A stretch of 64,000 nt of DNA, from contig NMRA01000705.1 in assembly GCA_002633005.1 (NCBI GenBank), positions 71,701 through 135,700 of the forward strand, read 5' to 3'. How positions within the stretch are numbered: position 1 is the first letter of the stretch; every line of letters begins with the position of its first letter. The DNA comes from Phoronis australis. Lineage: Eukaryota > Phoronida > Phoronidae. Below the pieces are notes generated by a model. It ran no database searches, was not told the origin of the DNA, and saw only the letters and a program-made list of their open reading frames with translations. Of this stretch, positions 28,101 to 38,500 are shown in pieces. The translations under genes were made by a program, and so were the position numbers.

Positions 28101-30263
28101 GTAAAAATTTCCTCTTTTTTGTCATGGGTCATTCCAAGCCCTGTTGCAGAAAGAGCTATGGTCTGTATTGTTAGCATGCCAGAGTTTAGTATGACACGTT
28201 TTGGACCCAGTCAATAAGGAGTAGAATGTACAAATTAGAAATGATATTAGTAATTAGGCAACACCACTTTAAAAATTTTACCGGGCTATAGACCTGGTAA
28301 ATCTTTATCCTTGGAAATTTTAAGTTGTAGTAGAAGTGTTGATTGCTGAAATGCCCCTTAATGCAAAAATCCAAGACCTGCAAAATTTTTGAAAATGTAA
28401 TGTGTCTGCATTTTCATTCTTATTTGCTAGAAGTCCTAATGGCATCATAATAGTGACAGACACGTCATAACTACACTCGTGTAGGTACACCTCAGTTGAT
28501 TTGGAAAGTCATACCCAAAGTCAGGGAAGACTATAGTAGCCCCAGCACAAAGTAAGGAAACAAAACCTTGTTAAAAGATTAAAGTAACATGATTATATTA
28601 TCATGGTGACTTTCATTTTGGCAGTACATAAATAACCTCCAAAACATTGAAGTTGACTACGTGCATTAAGTGTTTGAATGTGTTTTCTTGTGCGTGAGCA
28701 TGTGTTTCTAGAATGCCTTGGATGTAATGTAAAAAATTTCATTTGGTGATCTTAGAAGGTTTAAATGGATTTGGGTTATATAGCACCTCAGTGTTCAGTT
28801 ACAGCTGGAGCTGAGATTAAGTATGCATTCCACAAATAAGGCTGGTTTGTCAAGATCAGGCACTGGCCTCACTGGCGAGTATCATGCAATACTAAAGGGC
28901 CCCCTGAATCACTGAAATCTAGAAAGTATTATGAACTTTCGTTGCCCTTTAATGGATGGACAATAGTGGGGTTTGTACATTCTTTAGCTTGGGTTTCTTT
29001 TGAATATGACTAGTGATGTCATTGTATGTGTAGTAGTGAAGAAAAAGACCATTCATCGTCTGCTTCCATTACCGGTATATTTCAGACAGTCTAGATGACT
29101 TTGCCATGACAGACAGTGACTGGCCCAGCTTCATGAGGATCAACCCACTGCTAGACTGGACCTACCATGATGTATGGATATTCCTCAGATCTCTCTGTCT
29201 TCCATACTGCTCCCTGTATGACTGTGGGTAAGATATATCTACATATTCATGAATGCCCTTTTGTCCTCTATGTTTGTATTGTGAATGCCCATCTAGGTTG
29301 AATTTGTGAATTCACATCTGATTCAACTTATGATAAGTGATCATCCGTCATAGATTGATTCATGGAAAACTTGTCTTGATCATTCATCGTTTCTCAGTGA
29401 TAGGAAATACTGCATACATTTGACAATATTATGGACCTTCCATGATAAATTAGTAATACACGAATAGTTAATATGAATTCGTATTAGCTATTTGTATCGT
29501 ACAATTCATAAAAATTCATGGAAATGTTTACGTATATGTTTTCATAAAGTCTTTTTATGATAAATTATGAAAGACCGCTTTTGCCAATAAGGTCTTTGGG
29601 TTTCTTGCTAGTTCAATTCTGACTTATAGATTTATTTATGTCTTCACACTACCAGTAGCATGTGGTTGAACACTCAGGTAGACGCTGTGTCTACCATCCT
29701 AGCTATCTTTTACTTAATATGTAGGGTATTGACTGTTCAGGACATTCTTGTATATCATGAGGGACCTAGTACAGGTGAAAATTTTAGCCAAACCCAATTA
29801 AACTTGCGAACTGAAGCACTCAAGTACCCCATTCCCTGCCAACACAACAAGGAGCCCGCTGGCTGGGCAGCCAACAGTCAACAGGCCCAATTAGTTTTAT
29901 GACATAATGAAGTGTCATAAAGGATTACGTAAGTAACCAAGCAGCAGGACTGAATTCAATGGACTACTGTGTTGGCATTACAAACTCCAACCTTCAGAGG
30001 ATCATCATGTGATGGCCAATTTTTCCTGTACTTTGTTCCTCATGTTTTGTCTGGTGGCTTGTTCAGAGGTGTGGTATTCATCATCCAAGACACACTAATA
30101 CGATAGTGTCTTGTTTCTTATTGACAGGTATACCTCACTGGGAAGTACAGAGGACACCCACCCGAACCCATTACTGGAGTATGTAGATAAGAGGGGCATA
30201 GTGATCTATAAAGCAGCCTGGACCCTGGAAGATGGTGAAGCTGAGAGGCACGGTCGACTATAA
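7141..30263 (+). CDS. FLAD1: FAD synthase (molybdopterin-binding-like domain fused to PAPS-reductase-like FAD synthetase domain), 13 coding exons
   Basis: The enzyme adenylates FMN with ATP to give FAD. Exons read from the sequence are 7141-7183, 9066-9160, 11328-11451, 11856-11968, 13576-13716, 14752-14900, 16370-16458, 16914-17055, 17824-17904, 18629-18727, 23066-23187, 29086-29227 and 30128-30263. All junctions are GT-AG, and the phases join to 491 codons plus stop, close to the ~490-residue cytosolic human isoform. The N-terminal half is molybdopterin-binding-like, with IGDEILKG (residues 16-23) and [10 protein letters not shown] (74-83). The C-terminal half carries the PP-loop GFNGGKDC (306-313), [10 protein letters not shown] (390-399) and RINPLLDW (417-424), all typical of FAD synthases. 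The start ATG precedes SAGII, which completes the family's GIIV-IGDE motif across intron 1. No mitochondrial leader is seen. Exons 3 and 4 are partly repeated at 12102-12177 and 12582-12694, beside an N, which I treat as an assembly artefact. Confidence 0.93.
7208..7289. repeat. Short hairpin just inside FLAD1 intron 1
   Basis: The arms are ACAATGACCATCGTC (7208-7222) and its exact complement (7275-7289). Inner parts also pair (CTATCCAG with CTGGATGG). It begins 25 bp after the exon 1 donor. Confidence 0.6.
7664..8023. mobile_element. Palindromic element in FLAD1 intron 1
   Basis: Arms of 54-55 bp (7664-7718 and 7970-8023) are inverted copies with about four differences, including a run of 37 identical bases. 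They flank a 251-bp middle. It is probably a MITE; no target duplication was identified. Confidence 0.6.
10371..11310. repeat. Tandem array of ~57-58-bp units, about 16 copies, in FLAD1 intron 2
   Basis: Each unit contains TTTCATCATTTTGTGA and CTCAATGCAATATTCACGTT. A longer variant ending AAACGTGAATTAACTTTAC appears twice, 243 bp apart, showing higher-order duplication. The array stops only about 18 bp before the exon 3 acceptor. Open frames across it on both strands come from the repeat period and are not genes. Confidence 0.9.
12102..12826 (+). other. Duplicated block of FLAD1 exon 3 end, intron and exon 4 (probable haplotype-join artefact)
   Basis: This block matches 11376-12100 base for base, with only about six substitutions and no indel seen. 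The two copies are separated by a single N at 12101. The second copy starts in mid-exon, carries the exon 3 tail (12102-12177) and a full exon 4 (12582-12694), then runs on into unique intron. A real transcript needs only one exon 4. Confidence 0.85.
17494..17720 (+). repeat. Short tandem repeat in FLAD1 intron 9 region
   Basis: About four imperfect units share GCAGCTAACACATCCTGTGG and GTTTAGTTACTACTACTT. The array lies in the intron before exon 9. Confidence 0.6.
19318..22667. mobile_element. GGTCGGC-bounded element in the FLAD1 exon 10-11 intron
   Basis: Both ends carry the palindrome CCGACCGGTCGG (19318-19329 and 22656-22667). Each is followed inward by about 100 bp rich in GTCGGC that matches in inverted sense. 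The ~3.1-kb middle holds no recognised coding sequence. The bounds suggest a TIR transposon; the target duplication is unclear. Confidence 0.5.
24172..26096. mobile_element. Possible hAT-like element beginning CAGGGCTCGACATAAC
   Basis: The left end resembles the CAGGGCTCGA-type hAT terminus. It is followed by paired GCGACCTG/CAGGTCGC palindromic segments. The right end is not seen before the N at 26097, so the extent is uncertain. No transposase was recognised. Confidence 0.3.
26421..28143 (-). mobile_element. hAT-like element, long copy, in FLAD1 intron 11
   Basis: One end is CAAGGCTTCGAATTTTCCG and the other is the complement of CAGGGCTTGGAATGACC. Both ends match the shorter copy at 59074-59572 in opposite orientation. 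The flanks TTGCACTG and TTGCAGAA could be a decayed 8-bp target duplication. No transposase was recognised inside. Confidence 0.5.
26782..26893. repeat. Copy of a ~110-bp palindromic MITE
   Basis: The ends CACAGGCGCTCGAATTT and its complement enclose sequence shared with 47046-47154 (for example ACAAGAAACATG and ATCGAGGAACAGAT). It lies inside the longer hAT-like copy. Confidence 0.55.
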
Positions 30264-31760
30264 CAGAGAAATTTTAAAGAAAAGACATAATGTTTTCATT
30301 TTTTGTGTCATGGTTTTAGTCATTCTATTCATCAGTTACATCTTGTCAAAATTCATTGTAAGGTTACTAGCCTAGGGTTGGTGTCCAGAGGAATTATTAC
30401 CCAGTTTGTGCACCATATCCATGAGACAGAGGTCAACAGGTCGTGTCCTGCACCAGGTTAGACTGCTTGTGCACCACTTGGGCCTTTTTTTGAACAACAT
30501 TTCTTTCTCATATGTGCTATACCCCTATCATGCACGCATATTTACCCCTCCATGACCACTTTTCTTTGGTAGTGGGTGGACCAACTCTGGTACCACACAC
30601 TATTCCCATTCCAGGGGGATGTAAACATTTTGACCAATCCCTATCGATTTTTCAAGTCTTAACAAGAAAATAGGTCATGAAATCTATCGGCAGGTATGTC
30701 CTTGGGCGAGGAAGGGACACCACAGGCATAGAATGTGGTTGGTTTGTTAGATGGAAACAGTGGTTTGAGAGGGCAGAATATACAGCCACGACGGGAATAA
30801 GGTGGGCGTTCATGTTTGTCTTACAATTTATTATGAAAGACTGACTTGATTTGACCATTACATTTGATCCATGGAATTTGTACATGGCAGTAATTGATAG
30901 TCGCTTGTATCAAGTCCTAATTTCAGAACTGTGTTTTCATTTTCTTAGCGTTGCAATAAGCTCCCTGTCATTCCCAGTCAACATACAGTTGGGTACTTCG
31001 ACAATGACTCTCGCTTCCTCTTAGATGCTATTAGGGGGCATTCTGGGTTGTTTTGTCTGACGTGTACTGTATGTTGAAACATCATCCATGTTGGAGCAAT
31101 GAACAGTTAAACAATACAATAAATTCTGTTTGCTTCGTTATTATGAAAATATATTATGTAACATTGTGTCATGTTTACTCAATGATACATTAACATGAAA
31201 ATGAAGACCTACAAGTAGTTGTTTTCTACATGATAATAGTGTTGCAAATCTTGTTCAGATTTGAAATTAAGATTCTCAAGTGCAGACAGGTGTCTATTGC
31301 ACATGAACGCTGGGGTCACCGTAACACCATTTAGATCACTGCATACAACTATACACCAGCGCCACCTTAACACTGTCTAGACTAGTACACGCTACTGTAC
31401 ACCATTTGCATAGATAAAAAGTGACAACATTTAATCTGTACAGACACCTATACAATGACTTAAGAGTATTTTAGGCAAGTAATATTTACAATTATTTACA
31501 TTATGTTTGTGGCAAGATATCACCCTGCTAGGAGTCCAGGCCTCCTGCAATAATCTAGTCTCAAAGACCACTGTTTATTGAAGCAATCTAGAATACTATG
31601 CATTATACTGTATAATAACCATATCATCAATATTATGCACGTTGCTAGGCAAATAAAGGGAAGCACCACATGACAAAAACTACACTAATGTGAGCTTAAT
31701 AATAACAAGTGAATACGATATAAATGTTAAATTATTGTTTGTTGGAGAAGCATGCTGGTC
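30264..31760. other. FLAD1 3' UTR and tail-to-tail intergenic interval
   Basis: AATAAA at 31118-31123 on the plus strand is a candidate FLAD1 polyadenylation signal. TTTATT at 31574-31579 is the matching candidate for the minus-strand gene. Nothing else was recognised. Confidence 0.4.
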
Positions 31761-34042
31761 TCACACTGTGACTATCGTTTCATTGCCAATGTTCTCGTAT
31801 TCTGTTTTATACATCTGTGGCGCTGTGAAGACGGATTTGGGACCTGGGGCTGAAAAAGATACGGCAATGTTACAATTCACCATAACATGTAGTTCATGAG
31901 CCATTTGCCTCATTTTGTAATCATTTTCAATGGATTACAGTGATCAGCCATGTCATTTTTTCCGAGTAAGTTTACGTTTATTAAAGCTTGGAGTTTAAAA
32001 CTTTCCAAAAATAAAAAAGTGTTAAATACATGGTTACAAACTAGAAAACTTGAAGTACTTACGAGGTAGAATATAAGGTGTGTCCACGGGACAGTAGTAG
32101 ATGTCTCTCATTTTGACATCTGAAGGTTTTGTAAAGTTGTGTGTCACCTCTGACTTCAGTCCCATGTGTGGCACGTGGACCAGCTTGTTGGGGGGTCTGG
32201 GGATGATTGTACGGAACTTGAAGAAGGTTGGGTCTCTCATGGGAAGTCTTTCACGGGGAACTGTGTCCTTGGGGAGTGGGCTGTAATGATCATGGATGTT
32301 ATAAAACAATTGACAATTTAATAACAAGAATAAGTGAAGCTCCCATATGTGGGACATGCATAGTTGGATCTTCCTTGGTAATTGTTAAACCATAACCATC
32401 ATCTGTTTACAGTGACAAAAATATGATTAAAAATCCAAAGCATGTGTACTTTATTACCAGACATGCATGGTGGCTCGTATAAAGCATATTACTTTCTCAA
32501 AAATGAGGCTTCATAATGGCTTCAAAGGTTGCATATTATGGAAGCACGCCACGTTTAATGCTAAGTTGACGCGACATCTTGTCATTAAGTTCAAAACATC
32601 TTGTCACTTACTTTTCATGCAATCCGTGTCCCCAGGCTTTAGTATACTCCTCACACTCCCAGTATGTTGGTACATCTTTCCTCGCTACTCCATCCAAGTC
32701 GTACCTTGACCATGATCGATGATCTTTATTCGTTGTCGTTAAGTACATGTCGTTTAAGTTAAGGACTCCACGATCCCGCACCAGGAACGGACGACCACGC
32801 AGCTTCTCATTCTGGGTTGATGGCACAATATTCTATAATAGAAAAGTATGTAATGCTAATTTCAAGTCAAAAAGTTGATTATATGTGCCATGAACTAAAA
32901 AATTGTCATCAAATTGACTGCTTTCAATCTACTGACAATGCAAGCATACAAGTGCATTGCATGTCTTTCCTTACAGGATATATTTATGTGAAGGTTAGAA
33001 ATGTACATGGCAAACACTCACCTTTGATGGTCCATTTTGATGGTGGTTCCTTAAATTAAATCCTTGAGGACCTGGGTGATTTGTATTTGGCAGACTAAGT
33101 CCTGGTTTTCCACTATATTCGTCCTGTTGTTCAGTGAGCTGGTTGCCCATTGTCAAAGGCTTCCTCCAACCACCTTTACCAAGCTAGATCAGAGAACATA
33201 AACACGTTAACATCTAACCAGAACACACATTTAAAATTAATAAAATTAAAAAGCACTTGTTCAAGATTCAGTAAAATGAATGACAACACTTAAGTTCGTT
33301 AGCGCTCTAGTGTCCACTCAGCTCTACATTAAAAGTGCAACACTTTTTCAAGGTTTCACTTAAAAATACCAGGTGCTTATTTATGCTTACCTTCTCAGCA
33401 AAATCTTTCGTATAATTAACTTTCCAGTGTCCTGGTGCTTTGAAGTGTTGAGGTTCTTTGTAAGGGTCCTGGTGGAACTTTTTATCATGAAACAACCCTG
33501 TTGTTGTCTCGAAGCGTTGGTCATTGGTGATTTCATCAGTCTTTGCAAGAGGAGGTGGCAGTGGTTCTCTCAAAATTGACTAAAATGGAATGAAAACAAT
33601 ATAGTAGGATGTTTTCACTTATTGCAGTACACACGTTCTTAGATAGTGACCACCGTCTTTAGTTGAACTACACTGCTCTCAGTACCCAGCTAGAGACGGT
33701 GGTCACTGTCTACTAAAGTTCTTAGCCTTTGTAGCAGGCACAAAACTGAATAAATGCATTCGATCAGAGTACACAGTAAACTGGCTAAAACTGTCTAGTG
33801 AAAATGTCCTGTTACTTTGATACCGTTATACATCAGTAGATAGATATTTTCAATTGTCATAATTGCAGTATATTTGATGGGGCGTAACTCACTTGGAACT
33901 TTGCACTCGGGAAATGGAAACCCGGCCGCAGGTGGTGTCCTACTCCTGTACTCGTCTGAAATGTGTCTTGCCTTTGCCCCGGTGTTAGACTCGAGCCCAT
34001 CTGGGTTGCCATTGTATTCATTCCACACGAATACGTGTTCAT
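31761..34042 (-). CDS. Uncharacterised Pro/Tyr/His-rich protein, ciliary or sperm microtubule-inner-protein-like, 6 exons
   Basis: Exons in transcription order are 33893-34042, 33391-33579, 33022-33183, 32612-32832, 32063-32280 and 31761-31849. They join in frame to 342 residues ending GNETIVTV. There is no signal peptide or membrane segment, and no enzyme motif. The protein is rich in Pro, Tyr, Trp, His and Lys, with short extended motifs such as GHWKVNYTKDFAEK, ARKDVPTYWECEEY and PRPPNKLVHVPHMG. This composition is typical of axonemal doublet-lumen proteins (the SPMIP/CIMIP/CFAP class). I could not match it to a named member; testis-expressed members such as TEPP are only candidates. An RFX X-box-like sequence lies about 65 bp upstream of the start codon, which fits a ciliary role. 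The start chosen is the first ATG in the frame that splices correctly; ATGs at codons 8 and 11 are alternatives. A minus-strand AATAAA candidate lies at 31574-31579. Confidence 0.75.
33641..33711. repeat. Hairpin related to the one at 7208-7289
   Basis: The arms AGATAGTGACCACCGTCT (33641-33658) and AGACGGTGGTCACTGTCT (33694-33711) pair with one mismatch. They lie in intron 1 of the ciliary-type gene. Confidence 0.6.
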
Positions 34043-34697
34043 CTTGTCGCTTCACTATGATCTCTGTTGTTGATTACCCGACACAGCGCAGTCAAACATG
34101 TGTTTGGTTGTCATGAGAAACACAAAGACGCGGTGCATTCTGGGACACCATTTAGTCACGTGACTTCGAAGTGTTTGTTTTTGTTCTAAGATCAATAAAC
34201 TGTTATCGTTAAGTGAATTTCCTATTGTGTCACTAGTCAGAAATATGGTGTTTTGAGTCACCATACACCGAAGAATGTCATTTTCAAACGATACTAAAAA
34301 TTCGAATGACTGTTAGGGCCCCGTTCATTATGGTCTATACGATGTCAATGGCATCCAATTTTTCCAACGGTCTCTCATTTTCTTATTCTGTTGTTCGCTA
34401 TGGTCTTCCCTTTCTAACTCACTCCGTGTGATTTTTTTCTTTTTTTGAAGGTTGAAATAGGAAATTACACAATTCTTTAATAGGTAGACTGCGGTAATGC
34501 TATATTTAGCTCATTCATTTGTGTGTTTCTATTTTTAGCAATTGCCAAGCACTTTGCTGACGTCAATCACAATTTACGTCAGATGTAGAACACGGAACAA
34601 TATGCATCGAACGATGGAGTTCCGCTGACGTTGTGCACGATAATCACACTAGGCTAAAACATCTCAGCATTTCAGTTAACTGTGTTAGCTCAGCAAG
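34043..34697. promoter_or_regulatory. Likely shared (bidirectional) promoter region and first non-coding exon of the plus-strand gene
   Basis: The minus-strand gene starts at 34042 and the plus-strand gene's first coding exon starts at 35578. A CTCAGCAAG/GTATGT donor at 34697/34698 could end a non-coding first exon. The region holds a palindromic E-box GTCACGTGAC (34155-34164) and a palindromic CRE TGACGTCA (34558-34565). The promoter role is inferred from the head-to-head layout. Confidence 0.4.
34107..34121. promoter_or_regulatory. RFX X-box-like motif upstream of the ciliary-type gene
   Basis: The sequence GTTGTC-ATG-AGAAAC fits the X-box consensus RYYNYY, 1-3 bp spacer, RRNRAC on either strand. 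It sits about 65 bp upstream of the minus-strand start codon at 34042, within the usual distance for RFX-driven cilium genes. Binding is an inference. Confidence 0.45.
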
Positions 34698-35577
34698 GTA
34701 TGTATATATATTTTATTGTAGTTGTCCCGGCCTAATAGTTGTAAAATCGTACAATAGGCCTACAATTGCGTAGGTTAACTCTGGACCAGACGGCTCCCAC
34801 CTACTACCCAGTCTCAGTGGCCAATGGCAATTTCCTGAAATTTATTAGATAGTCCTATATACTTACCTCAATGCATCTAGCTGGCCCCCCTCTGCATCTT
34901 GTCATAAACTGCCTCCAAAGCTCAACAAATTCAAGCTCACCCATCAATATATAAGTTTTTGGTCCTTCACTCTAGTTGCAATCCTAGCAATTTATTAGCT
35001 CGGCCATAAAATCATGTGTTGACTAGGACATCTTCTTACAGCCAAGGTATAGTATCAGTAAGTAAGTTAAACATTTCTTTTAAATCGGTGTAGGTAGATA
35101 CAAGAAAAGAAAATGTACCAATGTGATTTCTTACCTAACAGGATTTTGCCAAAAATATACAAATGCTATAGCTGGAAGGTCAACTGACCTAAAGGCTAAA
35201 GAAGCTGAGCCGATGTTTTAGAACAGCATGATAGGCTATGGAGAGGCTTCTTAGATTTAACTTCTATCATAAAGACTGTTCATTGATAGTTCATGACTGT
35301 TAAGTTTGTGGTTTTCAGTATTTACGTGCACCCAAAAATTGTTTTTGGATCCTGGAAATAAATATTAGTTAGTTTTTTACTTTTCAATTCGTGTGGATTG
35401 CTGACCTACCTGCCACCTATAATAGTATAGGCTGAGTAGGTTGGTCTGTCTAAGTGAGTAAATATTAACCATGTGTTCCCTAACAAATCCTGCTTTCTCC
35501 CATGTCAGTTTTATGTAAGTCATTTCTTTTAGTGATGTTTCAGTAACAAACCAGTAATAAAAGTTCTTGTATTCCAG
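34698..35577 (+). other. Probable 5' UTR intron of the vault/SPFH-like gene
   Basis: It starts with GTATGT and ends TTCCAG one base before the start codon. No other feature was recognised in it. Confidence 0.4.
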
Positions 35578-35578
35578 A

Positions 35579-38500
35579 ATGAAATTTAAAACAGTACGTG
35601 AGGGAGAACAAGCTGTCTTGTTCAACAATTTGGGAGAAGGCCGCCTCATTATTGGGCCTCAAAGGGTGAGTCATTATACTTTAGCCTTTGGTTGCGGTGG
35701 CAACCATCTAAATCATATGCTAATAGAATGGTGTTTGGATAGGATGTTGCTTCAAACTAGCTACATACAATGAGTTACCCTATTACTGAAACTGGCAAGC
35801 TCACCTTCTGTGCCTGGGGGGGGGTATACTTACTTAAGGATGCATGTGGGACATGCGATTGGATATCCCTATGAAAGAGTGACTTTCCAACATAATTTCC
35901 TACAGAAAGAATTTACTTCAGTGGTTAGGAATTCTTCAAAATTGTCTGATTTTACAACAGGACTCTATAGAATGGTTTCACAATATATTTGTGCGTTGAT
36001 ACCCTTACAAAATGAAAACATAGGAACAACCTCTATGTAAGGGTGCAGGTTTTCATAGAGACTGGAAAGGGTCAGTTGGCTTGTATCGTTTTTTGTCGTT
36101 TAAAATCTCTAAGAGGGTGGGTATCTTAATTTCCCGGTGGAACATCCATGGTTATCAAAAATTGCTGGAGAACCTCCCCCATATGTCGTTCATAACATTA
36201 TCAGGTGTCCTATTCTTGTGAACTAGCAAATTGTTCATTATTACTTTTCCAGGTATTTTTGTGCTTTGACAGACTTGAATTCCTTAAAAGGTACACAGCA
36301 GACCAATTCCAATACCTGGCAGTGAAAGATAACCTCGGACGATTGCAACATCAACCAGGGTTTGTTATTTTACTCTGACTAGTAATAACAGCTTTTCATG
36401 TTTTTGCATAAAATTTCTGGCTAAGCCCCCTCAGAGGCAATTTATTTTGGTAATGATGGACAATTTCAGGTACTGTTACTCCCACTAGTGGCAATTTAAG
36501 TTTCTGACTTTGTCTCAATGTCTAAGTTTGCTGAAGGATCTTTATGAAGTTTGACAGATAAATCTTTGCTCAAGAAAGAATCACACTTGCCCATTTTGGA
36601 CAGTTTTAACATGTGCTATGCTCCCCCTAGTGACAATTTAGTTTAGCATCCACTTTTGGTATCTCCCTCTCTATCTGCCAAACCTGTCAATGAATCATCA
36701 TTGCACCTGAATTTCTAAAGTGACCATGACTTGCCTCGATTCTTGAATGTGCCTGACTGCTGCAATACCTCCTAATGGTAATTTTAGTGTTCTTTGCAGC
36801 AATTGTCAATATCTTTCATTACTGTGTTTGCCAGTTTTCAGATTACTAGCTCTTTACCCTGTAGACTCAAGTTTACTAGTATTGCTAACTGTAGTTTGTG
36901 TAAATGTGTGAAAAATTAGCTCTCCTTTTATCTTTGCGATATGCGATGCACACAGTAGGCTCATATCAACATCCATCCGTCATTGCTCGTATCTTTTAGT
37001 GAGATATTGCACACATTAAGTTTATTTTTTGCGCACACTGTATCATATCCTAAAATGAAGAATATATTCTGTTATGTAGTTATGTGCATATTCAGTTGGT
37101 TTCAGTGTTTGAGTATTTGTGTTGCAGGCCATGTGAAATGTTCTTGAATCCTATGGAGAATGTGTCCATCAAAGTGTGCCAAGCGATTAAAATCAAAAGT
37201 AACCATGAGATAATTGTTTACAAGGCTTGTGGCGACGATAAACAAGAGAGAAGGATTGTGCAGGGGCCAAGGATATTCATTCCGAAAGCTGAGGAATGGT
37301 GTGTACGCTTGTGTTTAACAGCTGCTGCACCGGTCAAAGGATTTGCAATGTAAAGCAGCATTGAATTAAACCTTCTCGAGTCAAATTGGATGTTTTGTCT
37401 TAATGTAAACATACAGATTAACCCCATGTTCATGTAAACACTCACCCCCTACTTTTGAACATCACTCAATACTTGAAAACCAAAATATATTGCTAGGTCA
37501 TGTTCATATATTAGTTGATATCCACGGACTGTGAATGTGTCTGCAGGTTACATCAGTTCTCATGGCACGGCCCTGACCCCAAGGAGGAGGGGCGGTTCAT
37601 TCCTGGATCAAACACCTTTGTACAGCTGTCAACAATGCCCTCTCACTTCTTCTACAACGTAAGTTCTTCAACAGTTTGAATTCAAAATCCCCCAAATACC
37701 CGCTTGTTGATTTAGAAACAGAAATGCTTGAACAGCTTTTTACATATTTCTAAAATATTAAACGCAAAATATGTTTGTGGGGATGAAATCTGAATATTAA
37801 GCTTTAACCCTGTGATAATGTTTTTTTCTTACCAAACAACAAACCTTTTTTGTTTTTCCGCAGGTTATAATTTCTTGTTTTGGTGTACATTATTTTATTA
37901 CTGTGACCAATTATGTCAAACTCGTTAAAAATACTTGCAAGTGCAGAATCAGTTTGCTGAACATTGGTGACTTCTCTGTTCAAAAACTATACATGCTCCT
38001 CACATGTTACTGTCCATTACAGTTGATTGATTACCTGCTTCCATTTGTTACAGGTGAGTGAGGTGAGGACAAGCGATGAGAACATGCTCACAGTGAAGCT
38101 GGCCATATTCTATGAACTCACTGATGTCATTACTATGGTAGGTAAACATGCTGAAGACAATCCCAGACACGAGTTGTGCCATTGAGTGTGTGCCGCTTTT
38201 TGGCAATACAGGGTCTGTACTAGGTAAATGAAGAAGGGAAATGGCCGAATTGCAATGACTGCTGCAGGAGTCACCACTGATCCACATCTATTAATCAATT
38301 GTTGGTTCATGAGGCCAGTTTAAAAAAATGATTGCAGGCAGTCTGGTATACAATTTACATTGTATCAGACGTGCAGAGGCCATTTGGGTGGTCCCTTTGG
38401 ACTGATCACCTGGAACCATTTTTATGCTTATTAATGATATATAGTTAAAAGCTAACTGAGGAGCTAGAGACCTGACTCAAGGGTCTAGTAAGGTGTCCCA

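Noticed and set aside
33795-34055. 86-codon minus-strand frame starting MKRQDEHVFVW
   Set aside because: It overlaps exon 1 of the ciliary-type gene in another frame. Only the frame starting at 34042 splices in phase to exon 2.
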